Positions 46,463 to 55,295 of a stretch of DNA of 64,000 nucleotides are shown here, one piece after another (position 1 is the first letter of the stretch; each line of letters opens with the position of its first letter). The position numbers and the translations under genes are program-made. The stretch is from JBBIWA01 sp037439425. Its GTDB lineage: Bacteria > Acidobacteriota > Blastocatellia > RBC074. The notes below the pieces were generated by a model. It was not told the DNA's origin and made no database searches. It saw only the letters and a program-made list of their open reading frames with translations. The DNA is taken from positions 34,297 through 98,296 of the forward strand of contig JBBIWA010000013.1 of the NCBI GenBank assembly GCA_037439425.1, given 5' to 3'.

Positions 46463-46574
46463 AGCAGCAAGCCAGCAAGCATCATCGCCGGGGCTGCAAC
46501 TACGTTGTACCAGGCACGAAGCCTTGCGGCAAGAATAGCAGCAAGCCAGCAAGCATCATCGCCGGGGCTGCAAC
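46463..46574. repeat. 38-base perfect direct repeat
   Basis: AGCAGCAAGCCAGCAAGCAT... through GGGGCTGCAAC occurs at 46463-46500 and identically at 46537-46574, 36 bases apart. The second copy overlaps the presumed 5' end of the NtrC-like gene. Confidence 0.9.
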
Positions 46575-47530
46575 CGCGCCCGCCTCTATGTTGGGTCGAT
46601 TCTCCACGCCCGCTCTCGCTTCAAGAGTACGAGTGCTTCATCGGTGTCAGCACCCACGTCACTGAGCTGAAGCAGTTTGTCAGTGTTCAGGCCGCCCAGC
46701 CGCAGCCTGTGCTGCTCATTGGTGAGCGGGGGCTGCGTCAGGAACAGATCGCGCGCGCTTTGCACCAGGCAAGCAAACATTGGGCGCAACCATTTTTCGC
46801 CCTCGATGCGCATAGTCTCAGCGGCGATGCGCTTCACCATCTGCTTTTTGGCCCGCGGGGAATGATCCAGAGCTGCCAGCGCGGAACGATCTATCTCAAC
46901 GAGCTGGCCAAGTTGCCACTGCCGCTGCAACAGCGGTGCGCGATCTATCTTGAAGAATGGCGCTGGCGCGCTCGTTCAGGCTCGCCCGAGGGCCCGCGGC
47001 TGGTTTTGGCTACGCAATGGCACCCGAAAGCGGTCAAGGCGGAGAAGCGCCTGGCCGCCAGTCTGATCGAGCTGCTGCCTCAGGCCAGCTTTGCACTCAA
47101 ACCGTTGCGCGAGCGCAGTGAAGATATTCCCTATCTGGCAAGTTATCTCGTTGAGCGCATCGCCCGTCGCCTGAACAGATATGAGATCTCGCCCGCTGCG
47201 ATGAGGGTGCTTACCGAGTACTGGTGGGAGAACAATATTGATGAACTGGAGAGCGTCCTGGAGAGCGCCCTCAACTGCGCGCCGCCACATTCGATTGATG
47301 AAGAGTTGCTGCCTTTGCGGATTCGCCAGGCAGCTCTAGCTTCCATCCCGGAGCAGGGGATTGACCTGCCGCGGATGGTTGAGAATTATGAACGCCAGTT
47401 GATCAAAACTGCACTGCGGCAAACAAACGGCAGCCAGACCCGGGCGGCGCGGCTGCTTGGATTGCACTTGCAGACGCTGAATACGAAGATCAAGCGCTTC
47501 AGTGAGCGGCAGAAAGCGAAAGAGCCATAA
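46505..47530 (+). CDS. Degenerate NtrC-like AAA domain protein with Fis-type HTH
   Basis: Up to 341 residues, built like the AAA plus DNA-binding part of sigma54 activators but without working ATPase motifs. Walker A is GERGLRQE (73-80) instead of GExGTGKE, so the lysine is gone; the stretch that should carry GAFTGA is deleted between LLFG (113-116) and GTIYLNELAKLPL (127-139), where the Walker B Asp is Asn. FALKPLRERSEDIPYLASYLVER (about 197-219) and the C-terminal helix-turn-helix QTNGSQTRAARLLGLHLQTLNTKIKRF are well kept. It cannot activate sigma54 in the usual way and may be a repressor or an activator of another kind. The start (TTG 46505) is uncertain because it lies between two 38-base repeats. 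Confidence 0.8.
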   Translation: MYQARSLAARIAASQQASSPGLQPRPPLCWVDSPRPLSLQEYECFIGVSTHVTELKQFVSVQAAQPQPVLLIGERGLRQEQIARALHQASKHWAQPFFALDAHSLSGDALHHLLFGPRGMIQSCQRGTIYLNELAKLPLPLQQRCAIYLEEWRWRARSGSPEGPRLVLATQWHPKAVKAEKRLAASLIELLPQASFALKPLRERSEDIPYLASYLVERIARRLNRYEISPAAMRVLTEYWWENNIDELESVLESALNCAPPHSIDEELLPLRIRQAALASIPEQGIDLPRMVENYERQLIKTALRQTNGSQTRAARLLGLHLQTLNTKIKRFSERQKAKEP

Positions 47531-47595
47531 GCGATAGGCCGCAACCACGCTTCAAGCTATCCGGCCAACCTGCACTACTTGAGTAGGAGGGAATT

Positions 47596-49809
47596 ATGCG
47601 CAACGAGGCATTGCTTTTCATTCGCACCTGGATTCTGCGCAGCCTGATTGGCTGTTGTTGGTTGCTGATGGTGAATTACGCTGGCGTGCGGGCGCAAAGC
47701 GCAGGTAATTACTGCGAGCCTGCGCCTGCGATCAAAGAAGCGTTGAAGAAGGTATCGGAGATTGACGAAGGGCAATTGTCGCCCGTGCAGGCGCGAGCGC
47801 GCAAACTGGAGATGTTGCGCGCGCTGCTGAGAGAGTACCCCGATGATCTCTTCATCCATCGCCGCTATCAAAACACTTTCAGGTATATGGATCGAGAGGA
47901 TCCTGAGGTGTTGATTGCGGAGTACCGCGCGCACATGGAGAAGCAGCCGGACAATCCGGTGGCGCTTTATCTTTATGCCCGCGCACTCAGTGGATGGCGC
48001 ACCAAAGAGGCCATCGCTTTGTTGGAGCGAGCGCTGCAACTTGCGCCGAACTTCGCCTGGCCGCATCAGGCGCTGGCAGAGATTTACCAGATGCCCGCTT
48101 ACCGCGATAGAGCGAAGCGGCAAGGGCACGCGAAGAGCTTTTTGGAGCGCTGCCCGCAGAGCTTGGCAGCCTACGATTTTCTGCGGCAGAGCGATGATCA
48201 AGAGTTGTTGCGCGCGCAGGCACCGAAGTTGAGGGCGTTGCTTGAAGAGCGGACTGATCCCGATGACTTAAGCCGTTACAGCACGCTCTGGCAGCTTGAA
48301 TTCAAACTCAGACCGCCGGCTGAACACGCGCAGGTGCGCAAGCAGATTGAAACTGACCTGCAGCGGTTGCGCGAGATGAATCTGGTGAAGAACGAACAGT
48401 GGCTCGACCTGTTGCGGGATGGCTACAAGATGATCAACAACCTGGAAGGCGAGCGCTGGGCTGAAGAGCAAATGATCAACAATCGCCCGTATTCAAGCAG
48501 GGCGTTCTACTATTACTGCTTGCAGCGTTGGGAGGCCGAGCATCAGCGCCCAGAACCCAATGATCCGCCGGAGAAGCACCAGGCTTACTTCCAGGCGCTG
48601 TATGAAGCCAGCACCGAGTGGGTGAAGCGGTGGCCGGAGAATGCCTTCGCATGGAGCTCACGCTTCTCTGCTGTGAGTAACCTGGAGAAGCTGCCACAGG
48701 CAGAGGTTGAGGCCGCAGCAGATGGCTTCCTCAATGCGTTGGAGAAGAATCTAGAGACGATTTATGCCTTCCCGCCTTTTAAGCTTCAGGTGGCCTCACT
48801 CTATCTGAAACGGAACATCCGGCTCGACCGCATTCCTGCGCTGGTGGAGAGCGGGATCAGCGAAGTCGCGCAGCGCGAACAGCGCGATGAGCAATCTGAT
48901 TATATGTCGCCAGAGCAGAAGCAGGAATTTGGCAGCAATCTGAAGGTCGTGCAGTGGATGGGCTACTGCGTGCTGGTGGATGCTTATTTGAAGCTGCAGC
49001 AGCCGGCTAAAGCGCGTGAAGTCCTGGCGCAGATGGCCGCAGCTTTGGCGCAGGAGAGACCGGCAGAATCAGCGAAGAACTGGGATAAGATAGATTATGC
49101 GGCGCGCCAGTCCACCTACTGGGAACGCATGGCGAAGCTGGCTGAAGTGGAGGGCCGCAAGCTCGATGCGCTGATGTGCTATCAGAACGCGCTCGCCTTC
49201 CGTCCGCAACGTGACGAGAAGGCGAAGAAAGATAAGCCCGATGAGTTGGCCGACAGAACGCAGCAATTGTGGAAGGAACTGGGCGGAACTGAGGAAGGCT
49301 GGCGCGCGTATCTGGCGCGCAGCGAGGCCAGCAAGTCGGCTATTGAAACGGCAAGCTTGACGCCGTGGGAGAAGCAGAGTAAGCCGCTGCCTGACTTCGC
49401 GCTCGCGGACCTGCAAGGCCGCGTCTGGAAGCTGGCTGACCTCAAAGGCAAAGTCTCGCTGATCAATCTCTGGGCGACGTGGTGCGGCCCCTGCATTCAG
49501 GAGCTGCCTCATCTGCAGAAGCTCTACGAGCAGATGAAAGATCGAAAAGACGTGCTCGTGCTGACGCTCAACGTGGATCAGGAGATCGGCCTGATCGAAC
49601 CTTTCGTCAAAGAGAAGAAGTATAGCTTCCCGGTGCTCCCTGCGTACTCGTATGTTGAAAGCATCCTGCCCCTCATCAGCATCCCGCGCAATTGGGTGGT
49701 CAGTGCCGCTGGTGTGATAGAGATGGAGCAAAGGGGCTTTGGCGGCGATGGCGAAGAGTGGCTGAAACAGGCGCTGGAGATGATCGAGAAGGTGCGCAGT
49801 GGAAGGTGA
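47596..49809 (+). CDS. Exported TPR protein with C-terminal thioredoxin (TlpA/ResA-like) domain
   Basis: A 737-residue protein: N-terminal signal/membrane segment (about 15-34), a long alpha-helical TPR-like region (about 45-580; for example EYRAHMEKQPDNPVALYLYARALSG) and a thioredoxin-fold domain (about 595-735) with the redox motif WCGPC at 629-633 in SLINLWATWCGPCIQELPHLQKLYEQ. TlpA/ResA-type domains reduce disulfides in the periplasm. GAGTAGGAGGG precedes the ATG, 65 bases after the NtrC-like gene. The fusion suggests disulfide handling on a protein bound by the helical repeats (inference). Confidence 0.88.
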   Translation: MRNEALLFIRTWILRSLIGCCWLLMVNYAGVRAQSAGNYCEPAPAIKEALKKVSEIDEGQLSPVQARARKLEMLRALLREYPDDLFIHRRYQNTFRYMDREDPEVLIAEYRAHMEKQPDNPVALYLYARALSGWRTKEAIALLERALQLAPNFAWPHQALAEIYQMPAYRDRAKRQGHAKSFLERCPQSLAAYDFLRQSDDQELLRAQAPKLRALLEERTDPDDLSRYSTLWQLEFKLRPPAEHAQVRKQIETDLQRLREMNLVKNEQWLDLLRDGYKMINNLEGERWAEEQMINNRPYSSRAFYYYCLQRWEAEHQRPEPNDPPEKHQAYFQALYEASTEWVKRWPENAFAWSSRFSAVSNLEKLPQAEVEAAADGFLNALEKNLETIYAFPPFKLQVASLYLKRNIRLDRIPALVESGISEVAQREQRDEQSDYMSPEQKQEFGSNLKVVQWMGYCVLVDAYLKLQQPAKAREVLAQMAAALAQERPAESAKNWDKIDYAARQSTYWERMAKLAEVEGRKLDALMCYQNALAFRPQRDEKAKKDKPDELADRTQQLWKELGGTEEGWRAYLARSEASKSAIETASLTPWEKQSKPLPDFALADLQGRVWKLADLKGKVSLINLWATWCGPCIQELPHLQKLYEQMKDRKDVLVLTLNVDQEIGLIEPFVKEKKYSFPVLPAYSYVESILPLISIPRNWVVSAAGVIEMEQRGFGGDGEEWLKQALEMIEKVRSGR

Positions 49810-49937
49810 GAAAAGTTCATTTCCACCACTGACGCGGTTGCCGTTGCTGCTTAAGCTGGGAATCGACGGCATCTGGTTGCGGCTGATTGGCGATGCGCAG
49901 TTCTGTTTGCGCGCTTGCCAAGGGGCTCGCTGCTGAA

Positions 49938-51275
49938 TTAGATGGGGAGGCGCAGCCGCGCTTCGCACCCCTGCCCTGAAGGCCGGTTCTCCAGTGTGAG
50001 CATGCCGCCGTGGGCTTCAGCAATCTGGCGGCTTAAGACCAATCCGATGCCTGAGCCGCCTGGCTTGGTGGTAAAGAAAGGCACAAACAGATTGGTGGTA
50101 TTCGACAGACCCGGACCTTCGTCTTCCACCCAGAGCTCAAGATAATTACCATTCTTTTTCCAGCCGACGCTGACGCCGCCCTTAGTTTCTAAGGCGGCAT
50201 CAACAGCGTTGCGCACCAGGTTGATGAGGAGTTGCTCTATTTGATCTCTATCGGCTTGAATCGTGAGCTTGGGACCGGCCAGCAAGCTCACATTCATGCG
50301 TGTCTCCAGGCCGATCACATGCCGGACCAGAGCGTCCACCTCGACAGAAGAAAGCCTGGGCCGGGGAAGCCTGGCCAGTTGCGCATATGCTCCCATGAAT
50401 CGGTTCAACGCATCGGCTCGCGATGCGATCACGGCCAGACCGCGCTGCAGGTCCTCTTGCCAATCCGGCGGTGGCAGCTCTTTCTTAATCAGATCTTCCA
50501 GGCTCTCGGCGATAGACTTGATCGGAGCCAGCGAGTTGTTCAGCTCGTGGCCGAGGACGCGGATCAATCGCTGCCAGGCCAGTTGCTCCTCCTGGCGCAA
50601 CTCGCGGCTCAGGTCTGAAATGACAAGCAACTGGTGCGGCCGCCCCCGTTCTCGAAACGTGCTGCGTCGCACTCCCCAGCGGCCCGCTCCGCCTGGAAAC
50701 GACCTTTGAACCGAGCGCGCATCTTCGCCTTGAAGATAATCAGCCAGCCCTAAATCCGCCGCGTTGCGACCAAGCAGCTGCGCGGCCCGCTTGCCCAGCA
50801 GCGCTTCGCCCGCTCGATTAATCAGCCTGAGCTTCGCCTCACTATCGAAGGCAAACACTGCTACGTTAATTTCCGCCATCACGGTGCGCAGCAGAGCAGT
50901 AGCTTCTAGCGCTCCCAACCGCTGCTGGCGCAGAGTCTCGCCGAGCGCGTTGATCTCAAAATGCACCTCGCCCAGCGCGTCATCGCGACTGGCTCCGCGA
51001 GCGCGTATGGAATAGTCGCCTTCATGCAGGGCCGCAAGCAGATTGGAGAGAGTTTGAAGCGGACGGATCACTCGCTCCCTCAAAGAGAGGACGAAGCCAA
51101 GATAAAGAGCGAGCAAGAAGGCAGTCACGGTCCATTGAACTTTGGCAGTAAACTCGCCGGTCCACAGCAGCAGTATCGCCACCAGCATTCCGGGAAGGCC
51201 CACCATCAGAGCTAAGGTCAGAATGCGGCGTTCATAGCTCAGCCTTGCCTTTCGTCCTTTCTGGCTGTCACTCAT
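49938..51275 (-). CDS. NtrY-like sensor histidine kinase
   Basis: A 445-residue membrane kinase: two membrane segments close together (about residues 20-38 and 48-66), a HAMP domain (about 68-120), a PAS domain (about 125-190, AEINVAVFAFDSEAKLRLINRAGEALLG), the phosphoacceptor in LGHELNNSLAPIKSIAE (about 240-256) and an ATPase domain with LLINLVRNAVDAA (N box), DEGPGL (G1) and GGSGIGLVLSRQIAEAHGG (G2). There is almost no periplasmic part, so the signal is likely sensed in the membrane or cytoplasm. It overlaps the regulator gene by 4 bases (ATGA). Confidence 0.93.
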   Translation of the reverse strand: MSDSQKGRKARLSYERRILTLALMVGLPGMLVAILLLWTGEFTAKVQWTVTAFLLALYLGFVLSLRERVIRPLQTLSNLLAALHEGDYSIRARGASRDDALGEVHFEINALGETLRQQRLGALEATALLRTVMAEINVAVFAFDSEAKLRLINRAGEALLGKRAAQLLGRNAADLGLADYLQGEDARSVQRSFPGGAGRWGVRRSTFRERGRPHQLLVISDLSRELRQEEQLAWQRLIRVLGHELNNSLAPIKSIAESLEDLIKKELPPPDWQEDLQRGLAVIASRADALNRFMGAYAQLARLPRPRLSSVEVDALVRHVIGLETRMNVSLLAGPKLTIQADRDQIEQLLINLVRNAVDAALETKGGVSVGWKKNGNYLELWVEDEGPGLSNTTNLFVPFFTTKPGGSGIGLVLSRQIAEAHGGMLTLENRPSGQGCEARLRLPI

Positions 51276-52642
51276 AGACCGTAGCGTTGCAGGCGGCGAT
51301 ACATCGCGCTTCGGCTCAGTCCCAAAGCTTCGGCGGCCCGGCTCACATTTCCGTCAAAACGGGCCAGCGCCTTTTTGATCAGCAGGCATTCCACTTCTTC
51401 AAGGCTCATCTCTTCCAGCCGAATGGCGCTGTCGTGACTTGAGCGCAAATTGAGGTCGGCCTCTCTCACTGTGCTCTCCTGCGACATCAGGACTGCTCGC
51501 TCAATGGTGTGTTCAAGCTCGCGGACGTTGCCGGGCCAGGAGTGCTCGAGCAGTGCCCTCATCGCTCGCTCATCAAATCCGGTGAGGTGCTTGCGATAGC
51601 GGCGCGCGTACTGGTGAAGGAAGTGGTCGGCCAGAAGCGGTATGTCCTGGCGGCGCTCGCGCAAAGGCGGCAGGTGGATCTCGACCGTGTTGAGCCGGAA
51701 CAAGAGGTCTTGTCGGAAACGGCCCGCTGCAACCTCTTCACCGAGGTTGGCATTCGTCGCCGAAAGTATGCGCACATTGACCCGGCGCGTCTTGGAAGAC
51801 CCGACGCGCTCAAACTCGCCGGTTTCGAGCACGCGCAACAGTTTCGGCTGTTTGCTGAGCGGCACGTTCGCGATCTCATCCAGAAAGAGCGTGCCGCCGT
51901 CAGCAAGCTCGAAGCGACCCACGCGATCTGTCCTGGCGTCAGTGAAAGCGCCCTTGACATGGCCAAACAACTCGCTTTCAAAAACTCCTTCAGAGAGGCC
52001 GCCGATGTTGACCGAGACCATAGGTTTTGAGGCGCGCAAGCTGGCCCGGTGCAGAGCCTGAGCGATAACTCCTTTGCCGGTCCCGTTCTCGCCCATGATT
52101 AAGACGCTGGCATCCGAAGGGCCGACACGATCAATGATCTCCAACACAGGCCGCATGGCCGGAGACTCAGCAATCAGCTTGGGCTGCACTTCATCACGCA
52201 GCAAACGGTTCTCAGCTTCTAGGCGCTGCCTGCTGCGCAGCGCCTTCCCCAGCTCTACCTGGGTGCGCACAATGGTGAGCAGCCGCGCGTTGTCCCAAGG
52301 TTTCTGTATGAAGTCGCGCGCCCCGCGACGCATGGCATCAACGGCCAGCTCGACGCTGCCCCAGGCCGTCATGACTACGATGGGAAGCGTGCTCTCGAGA
52401 GCTTGAATGCGGCTGAGCAGATCGAGGCCCTCCTGGCCTGAGGTGGTGTCGCGAGTGTAGTTGAGGTCCATCAGCAGCACGTCGAAGTCTCTGGTGCGGA
52501 TCGCTTCGAGGATTTCTGCGGGCGAGCTCGCCGTTTCACTCTGATAGCCTTCGCCTTTGAGCAGCAGTCGAAGCGCCTCGAGCACGTCTGGCTGATCGTC
52601 CGCGATCAAGATGCGCGATGTAGCTGCGTCCGAAGTCTTCAT
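51272..52642 (-). CDS. NtrC-family sigma54-dependent response regulator
   Basis: A 456-residue activator: receiver domain (about 10-130) with ILIADDQPD and the phosphorylated Asp in VLLMDLNYTRD; AAA+ domain (about 155-385) with Walker A GENGTGKG, the sigma54-contact loop GAFTDA (GAFTGA with one change), Walker B GGTLFLDEIANVPL and LRERRQDIPLL; and a Fis-type helix-turn-helix (FDGNVSRAAEALGLSRSAMYRRLQRYG). It is the first gene of a regulator-kinase operon, divergent from the efflux operon. Sigma54-type promoters in both directions and a TGTCCG dyad between them suggest it controls both. Confidence 0.95.
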   Translation of the reverse strand: MKTSDAATSRILIADDQPDVLEALRLLLKGEGYQSETASSPAEILEAIRTRDFDVLLMDLNYTRDTTSGQEGLDLLSRIQALESTLPIVVMTAWGSVELAVDAMRRGARDFIQKPWDNARLLTIVRTQVELGKALRSRQRLEAENRLLRDEVQPKLIAESPAMRPVLEIIDRVGPSDASVLIMGENGTGKGVIAQALHRASLRASKPMVSVNIGGLSEGVFESELFGHVKGAFTDARTDRVGRFELADGGTLFLDEIANVPLSKQPKLLRVLETGEFERVGSSKTRRVNVRILSATNANLGEEVAAGRFRQDLLFRLNTVEIHLPPLRERRQDIPLLADHFLHQYARRYRKHLTGFDERAMRALLEHSWPGNVRELEHTIERAVLMSQESTVREADLNLRSSHDSAIRLEEMSLEEVECLLIKKALARFDGNVSRAAEALGLSRSAMYRRLQRYGL

Positions 52643-52761
52643 GGATCGATCTACTGCCTGATCTGCGGGAAAGTTTCATCTGTGGCCGCGCAAAGTATAG
52701 ATCAATCTCGGGGGCAAAACAATTAACGCCGATCTGGGCCTAGTATAACTTAGATAAACCT

Positions 52762-52778
52762 AGCCAATTGCCGTGCCA
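52762..52778 (-). promoter_or_regulatory. Sigma54-type promoter of the regulator-kinase operon
   Basis: On the minus strand: TGGCACGGCAATTGGCT. It has a perfect -24 element (TGGCACG) and a -12 element TTGG(C) where TTGC is consensus. It differs at one base from the plus-strand element at 53086. Predicted start near 52750, leaving about 110 bases of leader. Confidence 0.65.
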
Positions 52779-52864
52779 CTCCGGCGCGCCGGGTTTAAGT
52801 ATCTGAGCGCGTTCGCCTGAAGACCGCGGTTGGATTGACAATAGCTCTCTGGTATCGGCGGCGA

Positions 52865-52902
52865 TGTCCGGTTTTGGGTAACATTGTTCCCACAAACGGA
52901 CA
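52865..52902. promoter_or_regulatory. TGTCCG dyad, candidate activator binding site
   Basis: TGTCCGGTTTTGGG and, inverted, CCCACAAACGGACA with 10 bases between them. It lies between the two sigma54-type promoters, about 185 bases upstream of the plus-strand one, as expected for an enhancer bound by the NtrC-type regulator. A third half-site TGTCCG is at 52973-52978. Confidence 0.6.
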
Positions 52903-53085
52903 CCTCTGCAATGGCGCCCTTGCCGCAAGGGCGATTGGGAAGTTGCCTTCTCCACTCCGTGTCATCACTCTGTGTCCGCAGTCATCCGCCAGCAGACCCC
53001 CTTGTTGGGGTGAAATTTAGCGGCTGCAAGCGAGGGTCACAAGCGACCTGGACAACCTGCAATCTGCAATCCGCAGTCGGCGCAG

Positions 53086-53102
53086 TGGCACGGGAATTGG
53101 CT
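53086..53102 (+). promoter_or_regulatory. Sigma54-type promoter of the efflux operon
   Basis: TGGCACGGGAATTGGCT: perfect TGGCACG (-24), four bases, TTGG(C) at -12. Predicted start near 53112, giving a leader of only about 11 bases before the adaptor gene. It is nearly identical to the divergent element at 52762-52778. Confidence 0.65.
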
Positions 53103-53122
53103 ATAACCTCACAGGGTGAAAT

Positions 53123-54379
53123 ATGGACATACCACGTAAATCTGCAGCTCGCAAACGGCGCCTTCGCCGTATTCTGTATATCACTATCAGCATCGTTGCG
53201 ATTGCAGCCATCACGGTAGGCCTTTCGCGGCTGAAACCGGCCGCGCCAGGTGTTGAGGCAAGCACGCTTGTTATTGAGACGGTCAAGCGCGGTTTGATGC
53301 TGCGCCAAGTCAGAGGTCTAGGCACACTCGTACCCGAAGAGATTCGCTGGATCCCGGCCACCACCGATGGCCGCGTCGAGCGCATCCTGCTAAAGCCAGG
53401 AGCGGTGGTCAAGGCCGATACGGTGTTGCTGGAGTTGAGTAATCCCGAAGTCGAGCAGGCGGCTCTGGAAGCAGAGATGAACCTCAAAGCGGCCGAGGCC
53501 GAGTACACTAACCTGAAAGTGCAACTCGACAGCCAGCTCCTGACCCTGCGCTCCCAGGCAGCCTCGGTGCAGGCCGAATACCGCAGTGCTCAAATGCAGG
53601 CTGAAGCCAACGAACAGTTGGTTAAGGATAGGCTGATCTCAGAGCTGATCTACCAACAGTCCAAGGTGAGAGCTGCTGAGCTGGCCACGCGCTATGAGCT
53701 GGAGCACAAGCGCCTGGAGATCACCGCCGAATCCACCAAGGCACAATTAGCCGTTCAACAAGCTCGAGTCGAACAATTGCGAGCGCTGTTGCAGCTCCGG
53801 CGCAGTCAGGTTGATTCGCTGCGCGTGCGATCCGGCATTGCCGGTGTGCTCCAGGAAGTGCCGGTTCAGGTTGGCCAGCGAGTCAGCCCCGGCACGAACC
53901 TAGCCCGCGTGGCTGATCCAACGCGGCTCAAGGCGGAGATCAGAATTGCCGAAACGCAGGCCAAGGATATACAGGTTGGGCAGGTAGCTTTTATTGATAC
54001 GCGCCCTGTGGTCGTTGAGGGCCGCCTCATCCGCATTGATCCAGCAGTGCGAGACGGGACGGTGCTGGTGGATGTAGCGCTGGATGGCCCGCTGCCCAAA
54101 GGTGCGCGGCCTGACCTGAGCGTAGATGGCACTATCGAGATCGAACGTCTGGAGGATGTGATTTATGTTGGACGCCCCGCCTTCGGCCAGGAGAAAAGCA
54201 CGGTGGGACTCTTCAAGTTGATCAATGATGGCCAGGAGGCCGTTCGCGTGCGAGTCAAACTCGGACGCAGTTCGGTCAACACTATCGAAGTTGTGGAAGG
54301 GCTGCAGCCCGGCGATCGGGTGATCATATCGGACATGTCGCAGTGGGACTCATATGAGCGCGTTCGCCTGAGCCGCTAA
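53123..54379 (+). CDS. MacA/HlyD-like efflux adaptor protein
   Basis: A 418-residue periplasmic adaptor anchored by one N-terminal membrane segment (about 15-35) after an Arg/Lys-rich tail. It links an inner-membrane transporter to an outer-membrane channel. The biotinyl-lipoyl halves are at about 60-110 (PATTDGRVERILLKPGAVVKADTVLLELSNPEVEQAA) and about 235-270 (VRSGIAGVLQEVPVQVGQRVSPGTNLARV), separated by an alpha-helical coiled-coil hairpin (about 112-230). A beta-barrel and membrane-proximal domain end the protein. First gene of an operon with two ABC ATPases. Confidence 0.92.
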   Translation: MDIPRKSAARKRRLRRILYITISIVAIAAITVGLSRLKPAAPGVEASTLVIETVKRGLMLRQVRGLGTLVPEEIRWIPATTDGRVERILLKPGAVVKADTVLLELSNPEVEQAALEAEMNLKAAEAEYTNLKVQLDSQLLTLRSQAASVQAEYRSAQMQAEANEQLVKDRLISELIYQQSKVRAAELATRYELEHKRLEITAESTKAQLAVQQARVEQLRALLQLRRSQVDSLRVRSGIAGVLQEVPVQVGQRVSPGTNLARVADPTRLKAEIRIAETQAKDIQVGQVAFIDTRPVVVEGRLIRIDPAVRDGTVLVDVALDGPLPKGARPDLSVDGTIEIERLEDVIYVGRPAFGQEKSTVGLFKLINDGQEAVRVRVKLGRSSVNTIEVVEGLQPGDRVIISDMSQWDSYERVRLSR

Positions 54380-54439
54380 TCCTGGGTCAGGCGCAGCAGA
54401 CGCACAGGCGACCAATAACGAAGGAGCTCTGGAGAAGAT

Positions 54440-55189
54440 ATGAGTGAGAACAATCAATCATTGATCCAGCTCGACGGCATTACCAAGATTTTCTATACCG
54501 AGGAAGTGGAGGCACACGCCTTATCCGGCATTCACCTGACGATCAACAAAGGAGATTTCATCTCCATTGCTGGTCCGTCAGGCTGCGGCAAATCGACGCT
54601 ACTGTCACTGATCGGGTTGCTGGATTCTCCCACCGAGGGAGAGTACTGGCTCAACGGCAAGCCAGTGGCGATCTTGTCCGCATCGGAACGGGCGCGGGTG
54701 CGGAATCGGGAGATCGGGTTCATCTTTCAAGCCTTCAATCTGATTGGCGACCTGACGGTTTACGAAAATGTGGAGCTGCCGCTGACCTATCGCGGGATCT
54801 CCTCCAGCGAGCGCAAGAAACTGGTCCAGGAAGCGCTGGAACGGGTTGGCATGTCGCACCGGATGAAGCACTATCCGTCGCAGCTTTCCGGCGGTCAGCA
54901 GCAACGCGTGGCCGTCGCGCGCGCCGTAGCGGGCCAGCCCTCGATCTTGCTGGCCGATGAGCCGACCGGGAACCTGGACTCCCAAAACGGCCAGGCCGTG
55001 ATGGAACTCTTGCGCGAGCTGCATCGCGACGGGGCGACCATCTGCATGGTCACGCACGATCCGCGCTATGCGCGCTATGCCGAACGCACGATCCACCTCT
55101 TTGATGGGCGCATCGTGGAAGAAGAAGAAGCCGCCAGACGAGCTAAAGAAGAAGAGCAACTCAGGCAGAGCGGGTTCCCCATAAGCTAA
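54440..55189 (+). CDS. MacB/LolD-type ABC transporter ATP-binding protein
   Basis: A 249-residue ABC ATPase with Walker A GPSGCGKST (about residues 49-57), Q-loop FQAFNLIG, signature LSGGQQQRVAVARA (about 148-161), Walker B ILLADEPTGNLDS and the H-loop THDPRYA. LLSLIGLLDSPTEGEY is typical of the MacB/LolD group, which drives mechanotransmission rather than import. A charged tail (EEEEAARRAKEEEQ) extends the end. GAAGGAG precedes the ATG. Its permease partner is not intact here. Confidence 0.94.
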   Translation: MSENNQSLIQLDGITKIFYTEEVEAHALSGIHLTINKGDFISIAGPSGCGKSTLLSLIGLLDSPTEGEYWLNGKPVAILSASERARVRNREIGFIFQAFNLIGDLTVYENVELPLTYRGISSSERKKLVQEALERVGMSHRMKHYPSQLSGGQQQRVAVARAVAGQPSILLADEPTGNLDSQNGQAVMELLRELHRDGATICMVTHDPRYARYAERTIHLFDGRIVEEEEAARRAKEEEQLRQSGFPIS

Positions 55190-55295
55190 GTGAGCTTGCG
55201 TTGCAGCACCCGTGACGCCTGAGGCGGCCGTGGCATCAGGCGGGAAAGGTGTCTTCACGTCTCAGGCCTCACAAAACACCACAGGGGAGTGTGCG

